Shown: positions 26,087-32,360 of the stretch, piece after piece
Numbering within the stretch: position 1 is the first letter of the stretch
Layout of the letters: the number at the start of each line of letters is the position of its first letter
Assembly: GCA_009839635.1 (NCBI GenBank)
Contig: VXPJ01000072.1
Coordinates: 1-32,360 of the forward strand
Direction of reading: 5' to 3'
From: Pseudomonadota bacterium
GTDB taxonomy: Bacteria; Pseudomonadota; Gammaproteobacteria; UBA4575
Length of the DNA: 32,360 nucleotides
The notes under the pieces: model-generated
The model's input: the letters and a program-made list of their open reading frames with translations, nothing else
Told to the model about the DNA's origin: nothing
Databases searched by the model: none
Translations under genes and position numbers: made by a program

Positions 26087-27661
26087 TTACTCCGTGGCTA
26101 GGGATGCGGCCCGAAGGCCCGCAACCTGTGGAGAATCGTCAATGTGTACAGCCTCCTCCGGGCCGGCGGCCGTCCACACGCCGCCCAGTGCGCGATGCAG
26201 CGCCAGGCGCATGTACCCCAGATCGCGCTCGGCGGCAGCCAGCGAGGACTTCATGCTGGTAAGCGTTTCCGAGGCTGCCAGGAAGTCATCGTAGTCGCCG
26301 ACTCCGGACCAGTAGCGGCGCTCCTGAAAGGCCGTCTCCGCCCGGGCTTCCTCGACGGACGAGCTCAGCAGCGCATGGCGCTGATGGCTGGTCTCGAGTT
26401 GGGTCAGCACAGCCTCAACCTCGTTGACCGCAGTGACCACCGAGTGCCTGTACGCAAAAGCCGCTTCTTTCAGCCGGGTCTCCGCAAGGGTCACATTGTG
26501 ACGCAGCCGCTTGCCCTGAAATACCGGCCCGACCAGATTCAGGCTCAGATTTTTGAACCACTGGGCCGCATCCAGCCACTGATGGGTGTCCGAGCCCTGC
26601 AATCCGATGGTGCCGGACAGGGACAGCGATGGCAGCAGTTCGGCACGGCGTGCTCCGACGGCATAGCGGGCCGCCTCCACCCGCTGCTGGGCCGCGCCCA
26701 CATCGGGGCGTTGGGTGAGAAGGTCAGCCGGTATGCCCACAGGAATGCGATCGAATGTCATCGAGGGCGACAGGGAATCCGGCAACATGCCCGCCAGGTC
26801 CGCCCGGTACCCGCCCAGCAGGATCCAGAGCCGGCCCTCTGCATCGGCCAGCCGCCCTCGGATGGCAGGCAGTTCAGCTTGCGAGTTCCACAGTTGCAGG
26901 CGCGCAGTGTAGAGTTCACGCGCCGTGTTCAGGCCACGCTGGTAGCGGGCCGTGGTGAGCTTCTCGCGCTCCTGCAGGATCCCCACGATCTCGTCGGACA
27001 GCCCGAGTTGGCGGCGCAACCAGGCGATCTCGATATACGTGCGCACGGTTTCTGCAACGACCCCGATCCGGGCCGCACGGTAGTCCCACTCCGAAGCCAG
27101 GTGTTCGGCGCGGGCCGCCCGTGCATCACTGCGGTTGCGGCCCCAGAAGTCGGCCTCGTAGGAGAAGTTCGCACTCAGGGAGTACGTGGTCACCGCCAGG
27201 CGGTCCGGCACGGAAATGCCAAACTCCTGTTTGAGTTCCGGACTCAACCCGATCTCTTCAATCTGCTCACCCACGCCCGCATTGGTAGGCGTATCCGTGT
27301 CCTCGCCAGACGCCGATGGCTGCAGCGCTGGGTACCTGGCGGCATTTGCGATGCCCGCCCGGGCCCGGGCCTGCTCAACCCGCGCCACGGCTTCTGCCAA
27401 GTCGAGGTTCGACACCAGTACGGCTTCCACGACCCGGTCCAGCGCCGGGTCGTTGTATGTTTTCCACCACTCCAGCGCCTCGTAGGCCCCGCCCGCAGCT
27501 TCGCCGGTGAATTTTTCAGGCAATTGCAGCACAGGCGCCTCGGCCTCCAGCATAGATTTTTGTGAACACGCGGCCATGAGAAATCCGGCGATCACCGCAA
27601 ACAGCACTCCTGAGGCGGAATGCCACCGGTGCGTTGCCAGTCTTTCAGAAACAGTTGCCAT
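26087..27661 (-). CDS. RND outer-membrane channel lipoprotein (NodT/TolC-like)
   Basis: The trimeric outer-membrane exit duct of the pump. I start at the ATG 27661 (524 residues): the N-terminus has a hydrophobic stretch and lipobox FLMAAC with Cys32 as the lipidated residue, typical of NodT-family factors. Later come YEALEWWKTYNDPALDRVVEAVL-like family segments (core WWKTYNDPALD), LAEAVARVEQARARAGIA, LNTARELYTARLQLW and VGIPADLLTQRPDV, the last nearly invariant in NodT proteins. It is transcribed first in the operon, before adaptor and permease. The upstream frame to 27724 has no family support, and the palindrome at 27675-27693 lies there. Confidence 0.93.
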   Translation of the reverse strand: MATVSERLATHRWHSASGVLFAVIAGFLMAACSQKSMLEAEAPVLQLPEKFTGEAAGGAYEALEWWKTYNDPALDRVVEAVLVSNLDLAEAVARVEQARARAGIANAARYPALQPSASGEDTDTPTNAGVGEQIEEIGLSPELKQEFGISVPDRLAVTTYSLSANFSYEADFWGRNRSDARAARAEHLASEWDYRAARIGVVAETVRTYIEIAWLRRQLGLSDEIVGILQEREKLTTARYQRGLNTARELYTARLQLWNSQAELPAIRGRLADAEGRLWILLGGYRADLAGMLPDSLSPSMTFDRIPVGIPADLLTQRPDVGAAQQRVEAARYAVGARRAELLPSLSLSGTIGLQGSDTHQWLDAAQWFKNLSLNLVGPVFQGKRLRHNVTLAETRLKEAAFAYRHSVVTAVNEVEAVLTQLETSHQRHALLSSSVEEARAETAFQERRYWSGVGDYDDFLAASETLTSMKSSLAAAERDLGYMRLALHRALGGVWTAAGPEEAVHIDDSPQVAGLRAASLATE

Positions 27662-27674
27662 TACAATGCAGCAT

Positions 27675-27693
27675 ATCGCACCACCGGTGCGAT
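27675..27693. promoter_or_regulatory. 8-3-8 inverted repeat, candidate operator of the efflux operon
   Basis: ATCGCACC and GGTGCGAT flank a three-base centre, a perfect 19-bp palindromic site ending 14 bases before the outer-membrane gene start. Such geometry is usual for TetR/AcrR-type repressors of RND pumps. It overlaps a weak -10 candidate (TATGCT on the minus strand). In RNA it would also form a hairpin close to the start codon. No regulator gene is adjacent. Confidence 0.5.
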
Positions 27694-27782
27694 GCAGAAA
27701 TTCCTGATCCGCAGTACCGGCCACATCAACCGGTCTGGTTCAGCCAGCGGACGCTCCTTCTCGGTTTATCCCCGGCAAGACG

Positions 27783-28340
27783 TCATGCCTTCCACTTGAT
27801 GTTGCAGCCTACACTGGCTTGCTGTGCGGGGTCGACGGTCTGGCCCGCCAGCAGGGCATCAAGGGCAGAACGCAGGTCCTCGCCGGTCACCGGCATGCCA
27901 TTTCCCGGGCGCGAGCCGTCCAGTTGCCCCCGGTAGGCGCACTCCAGCGCCTTGTCAAAAACAAAGATATCGGGTGTGCAGGCCGCATCGTAGAGCCTGG
28001 CCACCTGCTGGCTCTCGTCATACAGGTAAGGGAAGGTGTATCCGAGGGACAGCGCCAGGGCCTTCATGTTTTCCGGTGAATCCTCGGGATACTGGTCGGC
28101 ATCGTTGGAACTGATGGCGACCAGCGAGACGCCCTGGGCAGGGTACTCCTGGCCGAGGCGTACCAGCTCGCCCTGGATATGCTTCACGAAGGGGCAATGG
28201 TTGCATATGAACATGACCACGGTCGCCACCTCGCCGCGTACCTCCGACAGGCACACTTCCTTCCCGGAAACCGTATCCGGAAGGCAGAAATCCGGGGCCG
28301 GGGTACCCAAGGGCATCATGTTGGAGGGCGTGAGTGCCAT
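27783..28340 (-). CDS. Thioredoxin-like (AhpC/TSA-fold) protein with CNHC motif
   Basis: A 185-residue cytoplasmic thioredoxin-fold protein of a family common in cyanobacteria and proteobacteria, usually annotated only as thioredoxin family protein. The start ATG at 28340 gives MALTPSNMMPLGTPAPDF, the customary N-terminus with no signal peptide. The active site is FICNHCPFV with Cys46 and Cys49, followed by cis-type segments SSNDADQYPEDSP and YLYDESQQVARLYDAACTPD (core ARLYDAACTPD). The last ends in the conserved CTPD that holds a further cysteine. The redox partner is unknown. It shares its promoter region with metK. Confidence 0.88.
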   Translation of the reverse strand: MALTPSNMMPLGTPAPDFCLPDTVSGKEVCLSEVRGEVATVVMFICNHCPFVKHIQGELVRLGQEYPAQGVSLVAISSNDADQYPEDSPENMKALALSLGYTFPYLYDESQQVARLYDAACTPDIFVFDKALECAYRGQLDGSRPGNGMPVTGEDLRSALDALLAGQTVDPAQQASVGCNIKWKA

Positions 28341-28356
28341 TGAATCAGGAATGCAT

Positions 28357-28385
28357 TTTTTAATTGTGCTCGAATTGCGTAGAAT
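28357..28385 (+). promoter_or_regulatory. Candidate metK promoter
   Basis: TAGAAT at 28380-28385 matches five of six -10 bases; TTTTTA at 28357-28362, 17 bases before, is a poor -35. Transcription would start near 28392, giving a leader of about 50 bases that begins with the hairpin at 28401-28421. Confidence 0.4.
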
Positions 28386-28409
28386 AGCGCGATTCAAGAC
28401 GCCTGTTAA
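28381..28409 (-). promoter_or_regulatory. Sigma-70 promoter of the thioredoxin-like gene
   Basis: TTAACA (28409-28404) and TATTCT (28386-28381) on the minus strand are 17 bases apart and match five and four of six consensus bases. The predicted leader is about 33 bases. Its -10 occupies almost the same bases as the metK -10 on the other strand. Confidence 0.55.
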
Positions 28410-28421
28410 CCGTTGACAGGC
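28401..28421 (+). promoter_or_regulatory. Stem-loop in the metK leader
   Basis: GCCTGTTAA (28401-28409) pairs with TTGACAGGC (28413-28421) with one G-U wobble and a three-base loop, ending 22 bases before the metK ATG. It is too small for a SAM riboswitch. It may stabilise the 5' end of the transcript; the same DNA also holds the -35 of the divergent gene. Confidence 0.4.
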
Positions 28422-28443
28422 TATACCAGACCCGAAGAGGCTC

Positions 28444-29616
28444 ATGCCTGCGATACGCGTTTTCACCTCCGAGTCCGTTTCCGAGGGGCATCCGGACAAG
28501 ATGGCCGACCAAATATCCGATGCGGTGCTCGATGCCCTGCTCGAACAGGATCCCGGGGCACGCGTCGCCTGCGAAACGCTCGTGAAAACCGGCATGGTAG
28601 TGCTGGCCGGAGAGGTCACGACCACAGCCCACACGGACCTCGAGTCCGTGGTTCGGCGAACGGTCAACGAGATCGGATATGACCACACCCGGATCGGTTT
28701 TGACGGGCATACCTGTGCAGTCATCAACGCGCTCGGCAAACAATCGCCCGACATCGCGCGCGGAGTCGACCGCGAAAGCAAGGAGGCGCAGGGTGCGGGG
28801 GATCAGGGCATGATGTTCGGCTATGCCTGCAACGAAACCGATGTGCTCATGCCGGCGCCGATCACCTATGCACACCGCCTGGTACAACAGCAGTCCGCCA
28901 TCCGGCGGGCGGGCCAGCTGCCCTGGTTGCGCCCGGATGCCAAAAGCCAGGTCACCTTTGTCTACGAGGACGGCACGCCCAGCCGCATCGATGCGGTTGT
29001 GCTTTCCACCCAGCATGACCCGGAAGTCAGCCAGGAAGACCTGCATGAAGCGGTCCGGGAACTGATCCTCCAGCCGGTGCTGCCGGAGAAGTGGCTAACC
29101 GCTGACACGAAGGTCCACATCAATCCCACCGGCCGCTTCGAGACGGGAGGCCCGGTCGGGGATTGCGGGCTGACCGGGCGCAAGATCATCGTCGACACCT
29201 ATGGCGGCATGGCACGCCATGGCGGCGGCGCCTTCTCGGGCAAGGATCCCTCCAAGGTCGATCGCTCGGCCGCCTATGCCGGGCGCTACGTCGCCAAGAA
29301 CGTGGTCGCCGCCGGGCTGGCAGAACGCTGTGAAATCCAGATCTCGTACGCCATCGGCGTGGCACAGCCAACCTCCGTCTCGATCGATACCTTCGGTACG
29401 GGGATCGTGACCGATGACAGGATCGAGGCGATCGTGCGGGACATGTTTGACCTGTCTCCGTATGGAATCCTGTCCATGCTGGACCTGCTTCACCCGATCT
29501 ACCAGGCCACCGCCAGCTACGGACATTTTGGCCGCAACGAGGACAGTTTTCGCTGGGAACGTACGGACAGGGTGGATGAGCTGAAGGAACGGGCCGGGCG
29601 GGGTGCGGTGGTATAA
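28444..29616 (+). CDS. metK: S-adenosylmethionine synthetase
   Basis: MetK makes SAM from methionine and ATP. The 390 residues hold FTSESVSEGHPDKMADQIS (core SEGHPDKMADQ, His16 and Asp18 at the active site), GAGDQGMMFGYA, the phosphate loop GGGAFSGKDPSKVDRSAAY (core GGGAFSGKDPSK) and an ending typical of the family. GAAGAGG lies before the ATG. ahcY follows after 33 bases, so SAM formation and removal of its by-product are encoded together. Confidence 0.97.
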   Translation: MPAIRVFTSESVSEGHPDKMADQISDAVLDALLEQDPGARVACETLVKTGMVVLAGEVTTTAHTDLESVVRRTVNEIGYDHTRIGFDGHTCAVINALGKQSPDIARGVDRESKEAQGAGDQGMMFGYACNETDVLMPAPITYAHRLVQQQSAIRRAGQLPWLRPDAKSQVTFVYEDGTPSRIDAVVLSTQHDPEVSQEDLHEAVRELILQPVLPEKWLTADTKVHINPTGRFETGGPVGDCGLTGRKIIVDTYGGMARHGGGAFSGKDPSKVDRSAAYAGRYVAKNVVAAGLAERCEIQISYAIGVAQPTSVSIDTFGTGIVTDDRIEAIVRDMFDLSPYGILSMLDLLHPIYQATASYGHFGRNEDSFRWERTDRVDELKERAGRGAVV

Positions 29617-29617
29617 T
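29609..29617 (+). promoter_or_regulatory. Extended -10 element over the metK stop codon, possible ahcY promoter
   Basis: TGGTATAAT (TGnTATAAT) spans the final codons and the TAA of metK, 32 bases before the ahcY ATG. No good -35 lies in the GC-rich upstream sequence. It could give ahcY transcription independent of metK, or be a by-product of the valine codon and stop. Confidence 0.3.
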
Positions 29618-29649
29618 GCCGCGAACCGGCTGAAGGACACGACAGGATC

Positions 29650-30963
29650 ATGACTATTCAATCTGTGCAAAAAGAGGCAGCGGATTTCAAGGTGGCGGAT
29701 CTCGCCCTGGCCGACTGGGGGCGCAAGGAGATTGCCATTGCCGAAACCGAAATGCCCGGCCTGATGGCCCTGCGCGAAAAGTACGGCGATGAGAAGCCGC
29801 TGGCGGGTGCGCGCATCGCGGGCTGCCTGCACATGACGGTGCAGACCGCCGTGCTGATCGAAACCCTGACGGCACTGGGCGCACAGGTTCGCTGGTCCTC
29901 CTGCAACATATTCTCTACCCAGGATCATGCCGCTGCGGCCATGGCGGCCAGCGGGGTCCCCGTGTTCGCCTGGAAGGGTGAAACGGAGGAGGACTACACG
30001 TGGTGCATTGAACAGACCATCCACGGGCCCGGCGACTGGCATCCGAACATGCTGCTCGATGACGGCGGCGACCTGACCAAGATCATGCATGAAAATTTTC
30101 CCGAACTGCTGGAGCAGGTGAAGGGACTATCCGAAGAGACCACCACCGGGGTCCACCGCCTGATGGAAATGGAAAGGAGGAATGAGCTGAAAGTCCCGGC
30201 GTTCAATGTGAACGATTCCGTGACCAAGTCCAAGTTCGACAACCTGTACGGCTGCCGCGAATCGCTGGTCGACGGGATCAAGCGTGCCACCGATGTCATG
30301 ATTGCGGCCAAAACCGCGGTCGTCTTCGGCTTCGGCGATGTCGGCAAGGGCTGTGCGCAGTCCCTGCGCAGCCTCGGCGCGAACGTCCTGATTACGGAAA
30401 TCGATCCCATTTGCGCATTGCAGGCCGCCATGGCGGGGTTTCGCGTGGTCACCCTGGAGGACGTGGTCTCAAGCGCGGACATCTTCGTCACCGCGACCGG
30501 CAACTACCATGTCATCGGCCACGACCATCTGTGCGCCATGAAGGACCAGGCCATCGTCTGCAACATCGGGCACTTCGACAACGAAATCGATGTCGCAAGC
30601 CTCAAGCAGTATTCGTGGGAAAACATCAAGCCGCAGGTGGATCATGTGTGCTTTCCGGGCGGCAAGCGCATCATCCTCCTGGCAGAAGGCCGCCTGGTGA
30701 ACCTGGGCTGCGCCACCGGCCATCCGAGCTTCGTGATGTCGAACTCCTTCACCAACCAGGTACTCGCACAAGTGGAATTGTGGAAGTATCCGGACCGCTA
30801 CGAAAACAAGGTGTACGTACTGCCGAAGACGCTGGACGAGGAAGTCGCACGGCTGCACCTGGAAAAGATCGGTGCGAAATTGACCCGGCTGACCGCGGAG
30901 CAGGCGGAATACATCGGGGTAGATCCGAACGGGCCCTACAAGCCTGACTACTACCGGTACTGA
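29650..30963 (+). CDS. ahcY: S-adenosyl-L-homocysteine hydrolase
   Basis: AhcY hydrolyses S-adenosylhomocysteine, the product inhibitor left by SAM-dependent methyltransferases, to adenosine and homocysteine using bound NAD. The 437 residues include CLHMTVQTAVLIETL (His61 region), SSCNIFSTQDHAAAA, DDGGDLT, NVNDSVTKSKFDN, the NAD-binding GFGDVGKG (227-234) and the C-terminal KPDYYRY. An extra loop of about 40 residues found in many bacterial enzymes seems absent. A methionine-recycling role with metK upstream is clear. rsmE follows 27 bases after the stop. Confidence 0.97.
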   Translation: MTIQSVQKEAADFKVADLALADWGRKEIAIAETEMPGLMALREKYGDEKPLAGARIAGCLHMTVQTAVLIETLTALGAQVRWSSCNIFSTQDHAAAAMAASGVPVFAWKGETEEDYTWCIEQTIHGPGDWHPNMLLDDGGDLTKIMHENFPELLEQVKGLSEETTTGVHRLMEMERRNELKVPAFNVNDSVTKSKFDNLYGCRESLVDGIKRATDVMIAAKTAVVFGFGDVGKGCAQSLRSLGANVLITEIDPICALQAAMAGFRVVTLEDVVSSADIFVTATGNYHVIGHDHLCAMKDQAIVCNIGHFDNEIDVASLKQYSWENIKPQVDHVCFPGGKRIILLAEGRLVNLGCATGHPSFVMSNSFTNQVLAQVELWKYPDRYENKVYVLPKTLDEEVARLHLEKIGAKLTRLTAEQAEYIGVDPNGPYKPDYYRY

Positions 30964-30990
30964 ACCCGGCACTCACCTGCCTTCGGCACC

Positions 30991-31740
30991 ATGCAGACCA
31001 TCCGTCTGTACACCCCCCAGAGGCTGACGGTACACGACGAAGTCAGCCTCGATGACAGCACCCGTCATCGTGCAACCCACGTGCTTCGCATCCACAAGCA
31101 CTCCCCGCTGGTACTGTTCAACGGGGATGGCTACGACTATCCCGGCCAGCCGGTAACCTTGCACAGGAAAGCCATGACCGTGCGGATCACCGAACGGACC
31201 CCTGCCAGGGACGAATCCAGTCTGGAAACCCACCTGGTGCTTGGGGTATCGAAAGGCACGCACATGGACTTTGCCATCCAGAAGACGGTCGAGGCCGGCG
31301 TGAGCGAAATCCATCCGGTCATCACCGAACGGACCGTGACCCGGTTCTCGGACCAGGTCCGGGCAAAGCGGCAGCAGCACTGGCAGAACATCATCATCAG
31401 CGCCTGCGAGCAGTGCGGGCGTGCAGTGCTTCCCGTCCTGCACGAAGCCAGGGACCTGGGCAACCTGCATCCGCTCAGCAAAGATGCGCGGGGATTCGTT
31501 CTCGACATGGGCGCAGGCAACAAACTGGCACATGCTGCCCAAAACCCGGTAGAAAAAGTCTGGCTGGTGATCGGACCGGAAGGCGGTCTCACCGGCACCG
31601 AGACGGAGCAGGTCATTGCCAAGGGGTTCGAGGCGGTGAGCCTGGGTCCACGGATATTGCGTACCGAAACGGCCGCATTGACCGCACTCGTCGGCGCGCA
31701 GCTGCTGTGGGGGGATTTGTCCGCACATGACAACGGCTAG
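30991..31740 (+). CDS. rsmE: 16S rRNA m3U1498 methyltransferase
   Basis: RsmE methylates N3 of uridine 1498 of 16S rRNA with SAM. The 249-residue SPOUT protein has an N-terminal PUA-like domain (about 1-70, LFNGDGYDY) and a knotted C-terminal domain with SKGTHMDFAIQKTVEAGV (88-105), ACEQCGRAV, the SAM loop IGPEGGL (194-200) and SLGPRILRTETAAL (217-230). It lies between ahcY and gshB, an order common in gammaproteobacteria. Confidence 0.94.
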   Translation: MQTIRLYTPQRLTVHDEVSLDDSTRHRATHVLRIHKHSPLVLFNGDGYDYPGQPVTLHRKAMTVRITERTPARDESSLETHLVLGVSKGTHMDFAIQKTVEAGVSEIHPVITERTVTRFSDQVRAKRQQHWQNIIISACEQCGRAVLPVLHEARDLGNLHPLSKDARGFVLDMGAGNKLAHAAQNPVEKVWLVIGPEGGLTGTETEQVIAKGFEAVSLGPRILRTETAALTALVGAQLLWGDLSAHDNG

Positions 31741-31830
31741 CCGAGCCCGTACTCCTTCGCTATCGGGCCTGTGCCCGCATCCGGGATGCTATCCTGTAGA
31801 CAGCCAGTACCAACGGGGCAACGCCTTTCG

Positions 31831-32360
31831 ATGAGCATAAAACTAGCCGTAGTCATGGACCCTGTGGAGAACATCGCCGTTCGCAAGGACAGCACGTTCG
31901 CCATGCTGCTCGAGGCACAGCGCAGGGGCTGGCTCACCCACTACCTGCAGCCGTCTGACATTTTCCTGCAGGATGGCGCGGTAATGGGCCGCACCGCCCG
32001 CATCACGGTGCAGGACGATCCTGGCGACTGGGCCCGGCTTGAGGCAAGCACCGTCCAGGATCTGAGTGAACTTGACGTGATCCTGATGCGCAAGGATCCG
32101 CCGTTCGACATGGAGTACATCTACACGACCTTTTTGCTGGAACGTGTACAGCAAGACGGGGTGCGGGTAATCAACCATCCCGCCAGCTTGCGCAATACCA
32201 ATGAAAAACTGTTCGCCACCTGCTTTGCCCAGTGCACCGTGCCCTATGTAGTCAGCCGCAACCGGCAGGCGCTCGAGCAGTTCGTCGACACACACCAGGA
32301 AGCCGTGGTCAAACCACTGGATGGCATGGCAGGCGACCTGGTCTTTCGCATGCGCCACGA
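31831..32360 (+). CDS. gshB: Glutathione synthetase, C-terminus cut by window edge
   Basis: GshB adds glycine to gamma-glutamylcysteine using ATP, the second step of glutathione synthesis. The visible 176 residues start at ATG 31831 with MSIKLAVVMDPVENIAVRKD and contain LMRKDPPFDMEYIYTTFLLE (core MRKDPPFDMEYIY), NHPASLRNTNEKLF and VVKPLDGMAGD, the start of the ATP-grasp domain. Bacterial enzymes have about 315 residues, so nearly half lies to the right of the window. It follows rsmE by 90 bases; a TGCTATCCT extended -10-like sequence at about 31787-31795 could give it its own promoter. Confidence 0.96.
   Translation, partial: MSIKLAVVMDPVENIAVRKDSTFAMLLEAQRRGWLTHYLQPSDIFLQDGAVMGRTARITVQDDPGDWARLEASTVQDLSELDVILMRKDPPFDMEYIYTTFLLERVQQDGVRVINHPASLRNTNEKLFATCFAQCTVPYVVSRNRQALEQFVDTHQEAVVKPLDGMAGDLVFRMRH

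Noticed and set aside
24854..27565. Long plus-strand frames (379 and 473 codons) opposite the adaptor and outer-membrane genes
   Set aside because: Both mirror genes with clear domain motifs; their translations show no recognisable domain.
27716..27734. ACCGG/CCGGT inverted repeat after the thioredoxin-like gene as terminator
   Set aside because: Five-base arms, nine-base loop and no T-tract.
28341..28443. SAM riboswitch before metK or SAH riboswitch before ahcY
   Set aside because: The leaders are too short (about 50 and 33 bases) and show only one small hairpin.
28360..29046. Minus-strand frame of 228 codons opposite metK, extending past the thioredoxin-like gene promoter
   Set aside because: MetK motifs occupy the other strand throughout, and this frame would read through the divergent promoter.
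31763..31777. Terminator after rsmE (CGGGC-CTGT-GCCCG)
   Set aside because: Five-pair stem with no following T-tract; the gap to gshB is short enough for co-transcription.
1..32360. CRISPR arrays, tRNA or rRNA genes, insertion sequences, prophage genes
   Set aside because: None seen: no regularly spaced repeats, no transposase or integrase motifs, and gaps between genes are too short and unstructured.

Overview
The window reads as chromosome of a Gram-negative proteobacterium, most likely a gammaproteobacterium. The support is: a NodT-type outer-membrane lipoprotein with an RND pump, AmtB/GlnK, the order metK-ahcY-rsmE-gshB, rpe next to trpE-trpG-trpD-trpC, and AcuI/YhdH. It is moderately GC-rich by eye and densely coded. 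I found no IS element, integrase, tRNA, rRNA or CRISPR array. The species cannot be named from this sequence alone.

Layout, left to right. (1) 1-4499, minus strand: rpe, trpE, trpG, trpD and trpC form one operon for anthranilate and tryptophan synthesis; trpC runs off the left edge. (2) 4723-5952, plus: a membrane protein resembling fused SpmA/SpmB. (3) 5978-8609, minus: purE, purK and an AcuI/YhdH-type reductase; divergently, 8714-10298, plus: purC and bioD. (4) 10360-12015, minus: glnK-amtB for ammonium uptake, with a hairpin terminator at the bioD junction. (5) 12200-19133, minus: tkt, gap, pgk, pyk and a class I aldolase, a central-carbon cluster of the kind seen in autotrophic and C1-using proteobacteria. 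Neither Rubisco nor phosphoribulokinase is present here, so autotrophy is not shown. (6) 19134-19535: a 402-base divergent regulatory region. (7) 19536-21542, plus: a 668-residue protein joining an N-terminal GPP34 (GOLPH3-like) domain to a cytochrome P450; this is the most unusual gene of the window. (8) 21630-27661, minus: a tripartite RND efflux operon (outer-membrane lipoprotein, adaptor, permease) with an operator-like palindrome before its first gene. (9) 27783-28340, minus: a thioredoxin-like protein, sharing a 103-base promoter region with metK. (10) 28444-32360, plus: metK, ahcY, rsmE and gshB (cut by the right edge), covering the SAM cycle, a ribosomal RNA methyltransferase and glutathione synthesis.

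Most genes are housekeeping. The accessory-looking part is 19134-27782, where the GPP34-P450 and the efflux operon converge. The P450 has the heme-thiolate and ExxR motifs but lacks the usual acid-threonine pair of the I helix, so its chemistry may not be ordinary monooxygenation. The GPP34 domain suggests, as inference only, membrane phospholipid binding.
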